From Rhizophagus clarus (taxonomy: Eukaryota; Glomeromycota; Glomeromycetes; Glomerales; Glomeraceae), in the NCBI GenBank assembly GCA_015698045.1, contig BLAL01000006.1, positions 1,423,501 through 1,487,500 of the forward strand: 64,000 bases of DNA, given 5' to 3'. Position 1 is the stretch's first letter. Each line of letters starts with the position of its first letter. The notes under the pieces were generated by a model that saw nothing but the letters and a program-made list of their open reading frames with translations, did no database searches and was not told the origin of the DNA. Made by a program: the position numbers and the translations under genes. Below are positions 11,321-23,804 of the stretch, in pieces.

Positions 11321-13260
11321 TTCTTTATAAATATTTATTAAAAAAAAAAAAATTACATAAAATTAAAAAAAAAGGACTCTGTCTATTTTAGTTCAGGTAT
11401 TTTCATATCTTTGACAAGGTCGTCTCCAAGGCTTTTCAAGATATTGTATGCAAGTATTTTAAGATTATTGGGAGCTATAGTGATTCACTGATACCATGAA
11501 TAATATCCAGTTTTTTATAGCGATAAAAAATGAAGAGATCACCAGATCTTCGTCGTCCATTACGTACTTCTTTCGTCATTTCGTTAATCTTTCCCCTCGT
11601 AAATGACTACGATTGGCATATAAAATCCCTAACGGTAAAATATTTCATCTCGGATATACCGTAATACATTAGATTATGGAATTGTAAATCATCATGATTA
11701 GCATAAATAACGGTAAAATTATTTCGGATAATACAATGTTGCCCGGTTTATTCGGAATCAGATTTTCCCAAACCTTCGTTCACTCGTGTACTTTTAAGTG
11801 ATCTACAGATCTGAAAGGAAATTGTTTCTTAGTATAAAAAATGTCTAACAAGAAGGTCGTGATCTAAGGTCACGGTTAGCTTATTTCTGAAAATTTGACA
11901 TACCTCGCATCATATGACAATAAGCGACTAATTTCTGATACCATGTGATTTATTAAAAAAGTGCAAAATGCCATCGGGATTCGGGAAAACGGGACAGATG
12001 ATAACACAAGTTGTCTCTATACTTGCTTATTTTCGAATGCTACGAGTCTATATTTGTTTTTCATTCGTAAAAGAATCATCAGCTCATCTCTATCCTTACT
12101 ATTGCGCAAAACTTTTTCATAACAATTGATATTCATTATGGTGCGTAAACCGATATACAGTGTAACCCGAAAGTGATATTATCATTTCTATTATAATCTT
12201 TCTCGTTTTCGATTGCTATAGCCTAAGTACTTTAGTCAACACTTGTATAAGTTTATAGACAGTTTCTAAGGTAAAATTCTGTTCATATATTCAGTCGTGA
12301 ATGAAAAAAAAAATTTTTTCTGAAATGGATATTTTTTTTTTTTTTTTGCAACACATAGCTATATCTTATTCTGTGCGAATATAAAAAGACCAATCATCTC
12401 TATTTAAAGCGTCACACCAAAATGATCATCATTTCCAATACCCCCTAATCCCCCCAAAAAATATCAGAAATGACGGTTGAAATATTTTTCACCGCTTAAA
12501 TCTATCGCTTCGTTCAATAAACTGGGACTTTCTTAACATCTATTCCCTGGAGAAACTAAAAAATCGCCCTTAGCCACTTTTGTTCGCATATTAGACCTAA
12601 CATCGTTATATTAACTCTATTTGGTGTTAAAAGGAATCAAATAGTTGGAAATTCGCTTAATAAGGAGCTGCGCCACAAACCGATTTTTTTCTTGTCATCT
12701 GCTCTCTGTAATCTACCAAAAAGCCACACTTTGTCGCTGTCTTGGACGCATATAAAATTTAATACCGCTAGAGTATTGTTTTAGCTCTGTTTCTTAACAT
12801 CAGTGTGGAAACGGAAACAAAGAAGCAAGTTTAAATAAGTAAACGACGAGGAGCCAATAATATATAAAGTGAGAAAGACGATTTACTATATTTCGATATT
12901 GTCCTTTCCATTTCTTTTGTTTTTTTTTAGTCAATATTAACACATTTTTATTTATCTAGTTGTTAAAAAATAACTATATAATTGGTTGACTTGACAACTG
13001 CGCCACATAAGTAAAACGAGGAGAAAAAAAGCGGACCCGATATTTAAATGGTTTTTTTTTTAAGACGCTGCGGAAAATTTTGTTGCCTTATCGGTTATCA
13101 CTTATCAGTTCAATTTATGTCGATCGATATGACGATCAATCTGAAAATACAATACAGATCTGCAATGCAATGCAAATCAGAAGATACAGCACAATGAAAA
13201 TTGTCTGTTGCGTCATCTAATTTTATATAGTAATAGTAATTCGAATTCATTATACTGTAA
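11321..13260. other. Intergenic; presumed 5' region of the kinase gene
   Basis: AT-rich with T-runs (12336-12350) and a short C-rich patch near 12440. No reading frame over 60 codons is convincing. A first exon and promoter for the kinase should lie near the right end, but I could not place an ATG. Confidence 0.4.
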
Positions 13261-13261
13261 C

Positions 13262-14523
13262 AGCTGCGTCTCGAAGAGCGTACCAACGAGATAAAGATAT
13301 TATTGGATGGCGAGGTAACACGAATAATTAATTATTATGGCCCTCAAAGCTTTAAGATTCTCAATGAGATTGCTTCTAGTCCATCAGTCATTGTTTATAA
13401 TGTATATTGGAAAGGAATATCAAAATTTGCAATCAAAAAATTCAAAGGAAGTTCTAGTAAAGAAGCCATTGACAATGAGGTACGTTACTGATACATTATG
13501 AATTTATGATAAGGCCTATTATATAAATATTTATGATTTTTTATTCCTAGATTCATTTAACGCAAATGGCAAATTCTCATCCGAATATAATTCAATTCCA
13601 CGGAATTACGAAATTACGAGGTAAATTAAGATTATGTAATAAATTATAATGATTTTTATTGACGCGTTTAGATATTCTTTAGATGAAATAAATTACTCGC
13701 TTGTTCTTGAATACGCTGAAGGAGGAACATTGGGAAAATATTTAAGAGACGATACTATAAGTTTTAAATGGGAGAATCAATTAAAATTTGCTAAGGAAAT
13801 CGCAAGTGCAGTTTCATGGTTGCATGATGATGTAGGAATCATACATGGGGATATTGTAAGTGTACTATATTCGTGTTATATTACATAATACATTATCTTT
13901 ATTTATCAAGATATTGTTTGGATGCTAGAAAAAATTGGGACATAATATATTAAGGTACTATAAAGTTAGCGGACTTTGGATGTTCATATCTAAAAGGATC
14001 AAAACGCAACACTCAAGTACGAGGTGTGATACCTTACATGGATCCTAATTTTTTTGAGCACAGCCTACGTTCGTCCGAAACCCAAAGACATTCATATCCC
14101 TTAACCGAAAAGGCCGACATTTATAGTCTAGGAGTATTATTTTGGGAGTTGACAAGTCGCAAATCGCCTTTTGATTTTGAGACAAAAAACAATGACAGTC
14201 TCGAAATTTTTAAAATCATGTCGAAGATTTTTAATGGCACGAGAGAAAAACCTTTATCAGACACAAACCATAAATTCGTTGCGCTGTATGAAAGTAAGTA
14301 TGAAATTATATTATGATTTTATTACAATCTAATTTAACGTTCGTTATTTAATTCAATAGGGTGTTGGCAGCATGAACCACATGAAAGACCAGAAATTGGC
14401 CAAATAATTTCAGAAATTAATAATATCGAATTAGATAATTTTAGTCCTAAAAACATTAATGTATCAATTACTTTTACTCTCAAGAAAAATGAAGCAAATG
14501 AGGATTTATACTTGTCGGATTAA
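13262..14523 (+). pseudogene. Protein kinase of the Glomeromycotina expansion, probably decayed
   Basis: This is a kinase domain in five exon-like blocks: to 13479 (VAIK-like FAIKKF), 13551-13620 (HPNIIQFHGI), 13683-13855 (SLVLEYAEGGTLGKYL, then HGD), about 13955-14293 (KLADFG, GVIPYMDP, KADIYSLGVLFWELTS), and 14360-14523 (RCWQHEPHERPEI to the stop). Exons 2 and 3 join in frame exactly, using the acceptor at 13682. Between HGDI and KLADFG the expected SNNIL segment survives only out of frame (HNIL at 13941-13952), and a TAA at 13951-13953 blocks the KLADFG frame, so the catalytic Asn is lost. The glycine loop is also absent (IASSPSVIVY). The 5' end is open back to an AG at 13260, so exon 1 with the ATG is missing. 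A splice that skips SNNIL exists on paper but would give a pseudokinase. Confidence 0.7.
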
Positions 14524-14857
14524 TAAGCTTTGTCAAAATGTTAGATCCTTATAGATTTTCGTAATTATGTAATTAAATGATAAAATTTCAAAAATTCTAT
14601 TTAAATAAGTTTATTTCTTTTGTCTAAAATCTATACACGAACACTTTTTTATAAAAATAAAAGCTAGATTTTTTTATTGCGAAATATTGAATATGGTATT
14701 TGTTGAGCGATAACATTTGTGTGGTGTTTTATGTAACGTCTAATAATAGATCTCGTTGTTGTTCAACAAATTTCGGTAAACAAGTTGTACGGCTAATAAC
14801 CGAACATTTCTTAGAATAATTACAAATTCGTTCACAAGAAACGAGATTGGAATAAAA
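14524..14857. other. 3' flank of the kinase pseudogene
   Basis: AT-rich with no separate gene. A 63-codon minus frame overlapping the next fragment is antisense to it. Confidence 0.4.
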
Positions 14858-15109
14858 GTGTCTGCTAAAAAAAGCATGGCTGCTGGACATCTTTCGTATG
14901 ATGATCGCACTTTCTTATCCAGTAATAACATCAGTAAAGTCCATGTTCGTCAGAGGCTCGGAGACATTATACACCTTCTCCAAAAAGGCCGATATAGTGT
15001 ATATAATGTAGAGGTATTATTCCGAGAGGTCCCGATGACGTCAAACCATCAGAGAATCCTAGTCCTAAAAAATAGAAACAACGGAAAAATCATACGAATC
15101 AGGAAATGA
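14858..15109 (+). pseudogene. Degraded kinase fragment (subdomain IX region)
   Basis: Around 14985-15045 the plus strand reads as an interrupted KADIY-x-VEVLFREV. This corresponds to the KADIYSLGVLFWEL segment of the kinase 0.9 kb upstream, with a small insertion in the middle. Nothing else of the domain is clear. I infer a decayed partial duplicate. The rest of the 83-codon frame has no recognisable features. Confidence 0.4.
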
Positions 15110-16148
15110 AGAATACCATTGATGACTGCGATATATGGTCTGTTGAGTTACGTCACCAATATAGTCAGATTATCATACTCTCGACAAAGGTCACAAACTG
15201 ATCGACATAACCTCCATTGAAACCTTTGTTGATGTACAGATAAAATGCGAAATTGCATTCGCGTGGTATTTATTTCAAAGGAAGAATATCAAATTTTGGA
15301 GATTATGCATTCTTCAAAAATATCTAAAATCAATAGAATTTATCCAGGGTGAACATATCAGTGAATAATATACCGTGTTCGATTATTAGATGATAATCTA
15401 ATATATCCATAAATAAAATTTCTTGGCAAAATGTGCTTTCATTTATCAACGAACTTATAGAATATTTTTTATTTAAAGGGATTTTCTTGAAAAAAAATAC
15501 TATCATTTTGTGAAAAAAATACAAAATCGTTCGAAAAAAAATTCGAATTTACGAAAATGACGACGCCGATGTAGAGTATAATTTTTTTCTCTTATCAAAT
15601 CGTTATCAAATTTTTATATTTCAATTAATTTTCTGATTTTTTAGTCGATATATTTTCCGATCAGCAAAAAATCCGAATGTGGTGTAGTCCACAAGTAGAG
15701 GCAATATTAAAGAACCGTAAGGCTGGAGAAGCTATCAAATATGCGGATAATAACAAATCTGTTATCCTGGAAACCCCAGATTCTAGTTCCGTCTCAGAAG
15801 TCAGAACCTAAACACGATCGTGGGTGAACTCGTTTATGCCAATAATAATCAAGAAAAATATTGGAAAGTAATACGAAAAGAGAATCAATCGTAGTTTGTT
15901 AATGTTTAAGAAATTTAGTTCTAAATTCTACAAATTTTGTCTACATTCTCGTATATTTATTTTAGCCAAAATTATTTGTATTTACATGTTTCTGCTTATT
16001 TATATAAAAACAATAAAATCTATTCGTGTCTTGTATTCGGTGTGGTGTGCCTATTTGCATCGAAAATTTGAAATAGTGAAAAGTTATGCTGAGACGAGCC
16101 ACGTGATTACAGTATATATTTTTTCTCTTGATTTTAAGCATATCAATT
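15110..16148. other. Intergenic with one short open stretch
   Basis: From an AG at about 15644 to a TAA at about 15811 there is an open plus-strand segment with protein-like composition (FSDQQKIRMWCSPQVEAILK, ending SSSVSEVRT). I cannot assign it. The 121-codon frame at 15896-16261 runs into a transposon-like terminus and is not supported. Confidence 0.3.
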
Positions 16149-16752
16149 GGGTCTGGTTCATTTCACCGACAATCACCTCACCGACAGTTATTTCGCCGAC
16201 AAACATTTCACTGACAGTCAAGTCATTTTTAAAAAAACTAAATTTTTTTATCTCTTTTTAACCAATTAACAGCTTTTATAACATTAGCCCGGCTCGCTTC
16301 TGCAGCGTGATTATGATCAGTGGTTTTTATGAGATGATGTTGATCCTCTGCTTAAATTGTAGTTGTAGTTGTGCGCCCTTTGCATTTTAACATATCTCTC
16401 TTTCACAGTACCAATAATACATATTATTTCTATTTTTATCTTTAACCATGATAAAACCATGAACATTTATTTTAGGTTTATTACGAATAGAGGGAATAAC
16501 TTCGCAAATATCCATTTTTTTTAAAAAAAAAAAAATTTTTGAAAATAAAAAAGAATATTTCAGTTGATGAAAATAAAAGTAGATCTAAAAAGATTTGGTG
16601 CTGATTTTTTCTTATATGTTGTATATACGTAATAAAAAAAAATTTGTGGTTATGTAGTACATATTAGTAATTACTAAATTAGGAATTTTTTTTATAAATG
16701 TTGGTGAGATGACCTGCTGGTGAGATGATTGTCGGTGAGTTAAACGTGACCC
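16149..16752. mobile_element. Foldback element with 15-bp subterminal repeats
   Basis: The left end GGGTCTGGTTCATTTCACCG and the right end read inward (GGGTCACGTTTAACTCACCG) are alike. Inside each end a 15-bp unit of the form TCACCGACAATCACC is repeated in tandem: four copies at the left (about 16162-16221) and three at the right on the opposite strand. No coding sequence lies between. I found no convincing target duplication. Confidence 0.65.
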
Positions 16753-18660
16753 GGTATGGGTATGTATGGGTTAACTATATTAGCATTATAAGTTATGATT
16801 TCTTACCTCCTCCTTGACTTTCGAATTTTTTGATTAGTTCTTCGATAAATAAAATGACGCCATTGGGAAAATTGTAAGAATCACTTTGAAGTCATTGTTC
16901 AGTTAACATCATAAAATTGCCACCATTAATAAGTTGGTCTTCATTTTTCTGAAATAAATTTCATATTTTGGTTTATATTCCACTAGAAAGTTATAGAGAG
17001 AGACTTAGTCAAAAGTTATGAATTCCTCGTGCGACAGAGGAGATGCCAATTTTTTTGTACATAATAAGACCCATTACCGGCAATTTTCATTTCATACATT
17101 CCCACGATAACCTGTTATCGTCAACCATACACAAAATGGCATATCTGTAGTATGAACTGTACGAAACTATTACGTATACATGGATCTGCGATGTCGTGTC
17201 TAATCACGAATTTTTTTTTTTGACATTCAATAAAAAATCTATTATGATCGATATTTGTTGAGGCTGAACGAATTCAGCATCTTGAATATTTGAATCGATG
17301 AAAAAACAGGTTAATGGTTACTGTAGCATAAAACTTAAGTTGTAAAACAGGTAATATCGAAAGAGAAAATGCATATATGAAAGAAAGAAGTTAAAAACTT
17401 AAGGCTAAAAAAAAAACTTAAATGAAATTTAGGTCACTAAAAAAAATCAAATTAACGCTTAAGAACTTTTCATTCTTATTTTGATGCATTAAGAGACCCA
17501 TTATGATTCAGATAAACCCGAACTTTCTAGAAACTATTACGCATAAGTTCCGCAGTTACTGAGACGTAAATATAACATTTTTCACTTAATTGGATGCCCA
17601 TGTAGTACAAAATTCACTAAGGGATGCTGCGTATATGTTACCCGTTACCCACTAATATTCTTCTTCGCAGTCGATATTATTTTTCACGTATTCTATGTAG
17701 TTAAAAAATGCCTAATTTCGAGACTGTGGTTTTTGCTGTAGCTTATAAACCGATTCCTAACCGATTCCTAAAAAAACAGATTCCTAAAGACCAATTCCTA
17801 AAGATTCTAACGACTCTAACCAAATAAATAGACAATATTTTTATTGGTTAACTACTTTTTTTCGTTTCTAATTATTTTTTGCTTAACTATTTTTTTTTAT
17901 TATTTAGATCTTGATTTTTAAGCAGAAGACTTAGAAAGAATAGAATTTCTTTGAAGTTTATCTGACTTTTATCTTACTCAAGTTTTTAGATAAAGTTATT
18001 TTTAAAGTTCTAGAGGTAGCTAGAGATAGTGATAGAAAAAAACATTTATTCAGATTATGTTTCTAAATAAAAGTATTTTCAGAAGTATTTTTAAATGAAG
18101 TAAAAAGAACATAATTCTTTTTTTTTTCAAAAAAAAAAAAAAAAAAAAAAATTTACAATCAATTTTTTTGGTGTCTTTAGTAGGGTATTCTTGATAAAAT
18201 AATTGGCTTTGATTGTTTCGATATTTTAATTTTAATTGATTAACAAATTACCTAATCATACTAATTCAAACATACAGTGAATTAGATTTCTTAATGTAAT
18301 TTAAAAAAAATTGATAAGTATATTCAGTAAAATTATTTAAACTTTTTAAAATAATTGTTTATTCTAGGTTATATATAATCTATAATTTTTACGTATTATG
18401 CATTGAAATCCAATTTTCTTTATTTTAAAATAAATTTAAAAGAAAAATCAATAAAAAAATTTGACAATTTACAACTCATTATTAGTATCTAATACAACAT
18501 AATAAATAGGAATCCTTCAGGTTTTACTTAATTATGCTAACTAAGGAATTTTTTTTATAATTAACTACTGAACCCTCTAATTATGCTTCATATTTACTTT
18601 AGCTTAGCTTGCTAAAGAGTATTTTATGTTTAATTAATAGTTTATATTGTAATTGTAGGG
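16753..18660. other. Intergenic, no gene recognised
   Basis: AT-rich. It contains a short imperfect repeat of CCGATTCCTAA (about 17750-17815) and a poly-A run at about 18128-18150. No ORF or hairpin of note. Confidence 0.45.
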
Positions 18661-19773
18661 TTGATTGATTTAAATAATGATCGTACCAGTAGTGATCGAT
18701 TTCTTAAACTAAAGCATCAAGTTTATCAAAATCTTAATTTTGTTCTTAAGAATGCTGCTATTGGATTCCTTCCTAATGGTGATTTAATTCAAATATCACT
18801 AGGAGATCACAAAATTTACAAGTACTGTTTCACAGATAAACCAAAAAATACAGTTCCTTGGAAATATTCACAAATTAATGATATAAAAATTCCTGAAAGA
18901 TTAAATGATAAAGTTCGTCATTTTATGTATCAAACAAAGTTATTTCTATTTGTTATCGGTAGTAAAATGCTTCAATTTGATTTATTTACAATGAATTTAG
19001 AAAGAAAATACCAGGAATTTCCTAATGTTGTTGCGAGGAATCAAACATTATTAGCGACAAGCACAAATCGTGATAAAACTTGCGTATATTCAATGGAAAA
19101 TGGAATGTTGATTTATAAGTGTGAGTATTACTTTTCAATACATACAGTATATTTGATATGGTAGATTTTCATGTATTCTAATTATAATTTATTCGCAGAT
19201 GAGGATAATTGTTGTAATGGGCGAGTTAAATTCATAACACTGAAAGATTATTCATTTCTCATCATTATGATATACCTGTTACTGAGATTCGTAAATTAAT
19301 TAATGTAATTGATAATAAACAGACTGTATTTAATTATTATTCTCCATTAATCTGTGAGAAATTGAGAAATATAGTAGTACTTACTAATGAAAATCAAACA
19401 AAAGAAGAGCTTACACAACAAGAACTTAAAGAAAAATGAACGAACTTGAACAAAAAATGGAAAGTAAACTAGAGAAGCAAATAGAACAAATGAAAGAGCT
19501 TACAAACCAAAATGTTGAGCTTAAACGACAGATGGATCATATTATAAAATATATCAGAATAGAACAAGATAATAGGGAAGAAAAAAATAATGAGAAAGTA
19601 AAAGGTAGTGAGGATGTACAAGATAATGAAGAAGGACAAGATATTAAACTAGAGAAGCAAATAAAACAAACAAAAGAAGAGCTTCTAAAACAAAACATTA
19701 GACTTAAGCAATAAATGGATAAATTTAGCCAACAAATGGAAAATATTATAGAATTATTATTAAAAAGAAACTA
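18661..19773 (+). pseudogene. Beta-propeller-like protein with C-terminal coiled coil, frameshifted
   Basis: The segments FLPNGDLIQISLGDHKIYKY, RHFMYQTKLFLFVIGSKMLQ, FDLFTMNLERKY, ARNQTLLA and VYSMENGMLIYK match the irregular WD/propeller-like N-terminus of a large Glomeromycotina family, some of whose members continue into ion-channel domains. An intron with a GTGAGT donor at about 19121 and a TTCGCAG acceptor at about 19199 joins YK to YEDNCCNGRVKFITLKDYSF. The frame then shifts twice: near 19262 into HHYDIPVTEIRKLINVIDNK, and near 19437 into a coiled coil (MNELEQKMESKLEKQIEQMK). One TAA (about 19712) precedes a last MDKFSQQMENIIELLLKRN. No channel domain is present. The start is uncertain because the frame opens at TTG without an ATG. 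Confidence 0.6.
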
Positions 19774-21090
19774 GACTTTGTCTCCCATGTATTTTTTTTT
19801 TGTACAATATCAAAAAGTAGTTCATTCAGCTTATAAATTAGTATATAACGGTTTAAAGGAACATTTTTTTTATAAAATTGGTAGCGTAAAAAACTTTCTT
19901 TAAACTAAATTATATTTATGACAATCTTTTGTAAAATCACAGTCTTTTTTTTAATACGACATTTCCATAGTCTGATAAAATTTTGCCAAAAAATTTTTCA
20001 TCATAAAATTTTGGTAATTTCTTTTCTGAAGTAAAATGATCCAAAGGAATCCAGACCAAGGTTCAGAACTCATAAAAAAATATTTTTGATAGAATCAGGG
20101 TGTAAAAAATTTTTATAACTAAATTCCATTATGGTGGAATAGCTAAAACTGCGCCTTGTTTCAAACTAGAGTAAATTTTTCAAAGTTCGTCTCATTGTTG
20201 CCATGTTAATCTCAGATTTTGACAGTGATTATACTTCTAATCGATCACTCCTTTTTTCTTTTTCGTCTTCATATCATTTTACGTCTATGTACTCATTATT
20301 TAAACGTATTATTCTTGAAATGTTGTTACTTATTTTTAAATAAATAGTACGCTAAATAGATTCATGATTTTTTATCTTTCAACAATTCAAAACAAAAAAT
20401 GCATTTAGAATTTTATTCTGACTCTATTTAAGAGCATGTGTTGGTTTATGAGAAAATCTCATAAGATTGATCTTTGTTTCCATCAGAAAAATTTTGATTC
20501 TGATTGTTGATTATGTAATCAATAAAATAATTGTTTTAGTTTAAATCACGTAATCGATAAAATGTTTCCATTGGAAAAAAGATCCAATAAATCCTGGGAA
20601 TAGTTCTAGAAGAGTCTAAAGAATAGCCACTCCTTTAGAAGACATCGGTTTATTATTAGTCTTCTTTCGGTCATTATCATTTACACTTATCATTGAATCA
20701 AGCTAAGAAATGGTAAATAACAAAAAAAAAAATATCTTTTTAAGCATGACGTTCCCATAATCTGTCATTATTTTCTTCAGATTTTAACGATTAAACATTT
20801 GTTCGAATGTATGTTTTAAAATGACTTAATTATAGTATCAGCTGGAATAATTACATTAAAAAGTTCTGACTCAAATTTTCTTAAATTTTATTACAAAATT
20901 TTGAATCATAGAGTAGATTCTAAAAGAAGTAAAGATGAAAGTTATAAATACTCGGATGAAAATAGCGAGAATTCTGATTCAAATGATTTAACAGAAAATG
21001 GTTTAAGAGATAAAAATCAAAATCGAAGACGTAATTTTTCAATATTGAACTCAAGATCAACATCTAGAACTTTAATATTGGCTCTATAAA
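19774..21090. other. Intergenic
   Basis: AT-rich. A 62-codon open frame at 20901-21089 is acidic/Ser-rich, then Arg-rich (SDENSENSDSNDLTENG, QNRRRNFS). It lacks an ATG and ends where the GTCCAGAA-rich repeat begins; it may be a truncated exon. Nothing else is visible. Confidence 0.35.
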
Positions 21091-21208
21091 AAATAAGTGT
21101 CCGGATAATGTCTGAAAAATGTCCAGAAAAACTATCTAAAATATTGTCTGAAAATTCTGGACACTGTGTATCCAGAAACTGTTCCAAAAACAATGCATTT
21201 TCAGGATA

Positions 21209-23804
21209 CAGTTCACCCTTCCTATAGTGAATTTTTATATAGTGAATAATTTGCTATAGTAAAAAAAGTCCAGGTACGGTTTTTTTTATAAATAATAACT
21301 CTTGATATAGTGAATTTTTATAATAAATTCTCTGTAACTCGTAATTCGAATTTATTTTCTGGAACCAGTATTAATAAAATGACCTTCGATATAATGAAGA
21401 TTTTCACTATAATGAATTTTTAAAATGTTACACAATTAATTAGTGAATTTTTGATCATATGAATTTATTTGAATATTCAATTTGCCTTTAGAAGCTAGAA
21501 AAATTTCGTGATTTAAACTAAAAAGGGAAAATATCATATTTATCTTTGATTGTAATAAAAATAACAGTTAATTATTTTTTTCACATGTTAACGCTACTAT
21601 GCCTAAAACTCAAAATACAAAAATTTCGCGTACTCAAATAGCCATAGGCAAAGGTAAAATATCCCAAGAAAAAATTTTGTCCAAAAGAGCTTCCTTGTCT
21701 CTTGCCCAAAAACACGAAATATGTCTTAAAAAAGCTACTGAACCTTCTATAAAAAATAAAGAACTAGCAAAATTATTTGATGTTAGTGAAGGATGTATTA
21801 GTAATACGTTAAAAAATTCACAAAAGTGGCTTGAAATTAATCCTCAAGCACCTGAAGCTAAAGGCAAAAGACAAGTTAAGGCGATTTTTCCAGAAATTGA
21901 AGAAGCACTTACATTATGGGTATTAAAAGCTTTGGAAAATGGTGTTGATATTAGTGATCAAGTATTACATGAAAAAGCCATGATGTTTGCATCTCTATAT
22001 AGGATCGAAAATTTTAAAGGAAGTAATGGTTGGATTGGCAGATTTAAAAAAGACATAATTTTTCTTGTTATTTAAAGCAAGGAGAAGCTGCAAGTGCACC
22101 ACTTGAAAAACTTGATGAATTTAGGGAGGAGCTTCAAGACTTGATTCATGGATATAGTCTTGATGATGTTTTCAATTGTGATGAAACTGGACTGTATTGG
22201 AAAATAGAACCTAAAAGAACAATTTCTAATAAACCTGTATCTGGAAGAAAACAATCAAAAGATCGGGTGACAATTCTTCTTTGTTCTAATACAACTGGTA
22301 CAGAAAAGCTTAAACCAGCATTCATTCATAAATATAAAAACCCCCGTCCCTTAAAAACTTACCAAAGTCATCCTTACCAGCAGAATATTACTGGAATGTA
22401 AAAGCCTGGATGCAAGTTTCAATTTGGAATGACTGGATTCGTCAGCTTGATGCAACAATGAGATTAAAAGAAAGAAAAATTCTTCTTCTTGTAGATAATG
22501 CCCCTGTTCATGCTTTATATGAAGGTGTGGAATTAACTAATATAGAAATTAAGTCTTTACCTCCTAACACAACCGCGCACCTACAACCATGTGATAAAGG
22601 TATTATCAATAGTTTTAAGGTAAATAACTCTAAAAATTTTAATGCAATTATTTAATTATTACAAAGTTAACTTACTACTGTATATTTGTATATTCATAGA
22701 CACACTATCGAAAATTGCTCCTTCAAAACCGTATCAAAGCCTTTGATTTTCAACAAGAAACAGGCAATAGTAAGCCACCAATTAATATCAAAAAAGCTAT
22801 TAAGTATGTGGTATCAGCTTAGAATAAAGTTCTTCCCAAAACTATATTTAACTGCTGGAAAGATGCAGGAATTTTACCATTAGATGATACAGATTCTCAA
22901 GATGGAATAGAAGAAAATGAACATGAAGAGATGGAAGAGAATGAACGTAGTGAAATTCAAGGTTTAATTAATAAACTTGAATATACATACCCTCTTACTG
23001 CTGAAGAATACATTAGAATAGATCAAGAGAATGAAATTGATGGTGAGACGCCAACTGAAGAGCAGATTGTTGCCATACTTAAAGAAAACAATTCCATTTC
23101 TGATGACGAAAGTGATAGGGAAATTACTTTGATATCTAGCTCTGAAGTTTTAGCCGCATTTGATAAAATTTTTATCTATTTAGAACAAAATAATAATCAA
23201 AATATTATTGATAAAAGTGCATTTAAAGCTATGAAAAAAGCTAGAAGGGAGGTTTATAGAAATAATTTTTTTTTAAAAAAGCAAATGAGTTTGGACCTGT
23301 TTGTTAAATCTAACAACAGTATTGACGGTATTGGTAACATAAATAGAGAAGGTGTTAAAGATAATATTATAGACGTTGATAATATTAATTTTGAAACTTC
23401 ATATTTTAATGAAAGGGATATTTATAATCACGAAGAAGAATATGAAGGTTTTATTGAGTACCAGATCGATCAGGATAGTCTTTATAAGTGATTGTATTAC
23501 AGATTTACAATAATTGCGTTTATCATACTTAATAAAGCAATAATCTTTGAATGTCACAAATATAAAAAGTATTTATGCACAAGTTTACAAAAAATACAAA
23601 GAAAATTTAGGTATTTCATTGCATGTGTTTTTTTTAAAATATAAATTATTGCTTAAGTCGTTGTAATTATCGACATCACGTGATTATGACTTTTTGATAT
23701 AGCGAATATCTTATCTTTATTCGCTATTCGTGATTAGTGAATTCCCTCACTATAGTGAATCTCGATCTTCAGCCTGAGAGGTTCACTATAGCGAGGGTGA
23801 ACTG
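21209..23804 (+). mobile_element. Pogo/Tigger-like DNA transposon, 2.6 kb
   Basis: The terminal inverted repeats are CAGTTCACCCTTCCTATAG on the left and CAGTTCACCCTCGCTATAG on the right (opposite strand). Both are flanked by TA (21207-21208 and 23805-23806), the Tc1/mariner/pogo target. A second TATAGTGAA block lies inside each end. The single gene inside is the damaged transposase at 21599-23491. Confidence 0.9.
21599..23491 (+). pseudogene. Pogo-like transposase (CENP-B type HTH, DDD catalytic domain), disrupted
   Basis: The N-terminus starts at ATG 21599 and has a helix-turn-helix (KNKELAKLFDVSEGCISNTL) and a CENP-B/Tc5-type second DNA-binding region (GSNGWIGRFKK). The catalytic acids sit in VFNCDETGLYW, LLVDNAPVH and LQPCDKGIINSFK, a pogo-like D-D-D set. 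An 80-bp phase-0 intron (22620-22699) follows NSFK. The C-terminus is acidic and ends at 23491. There are three lesions: a 1-nt loss in an A-run near 22048, a second 1-nt loss in an A-run near 22350, and a TAG at 22820-22822 where the family has Trp (VVSA-stop-NKVLPKTIFNCW). Two of the three are homopolymer deletions, so assembly error should be considered for those. The TAG is a clean substitution. The copy is probably inactive. Confidence 0.85.

Noticed and set aside
15896..16261. 121-codon plus-strand ORF
   Set aside because: Its C-terminal third is the foldback element's terminal repeats (SPT-rich), and the N-terminal part is hydrophobic low complexity with no ATG context.
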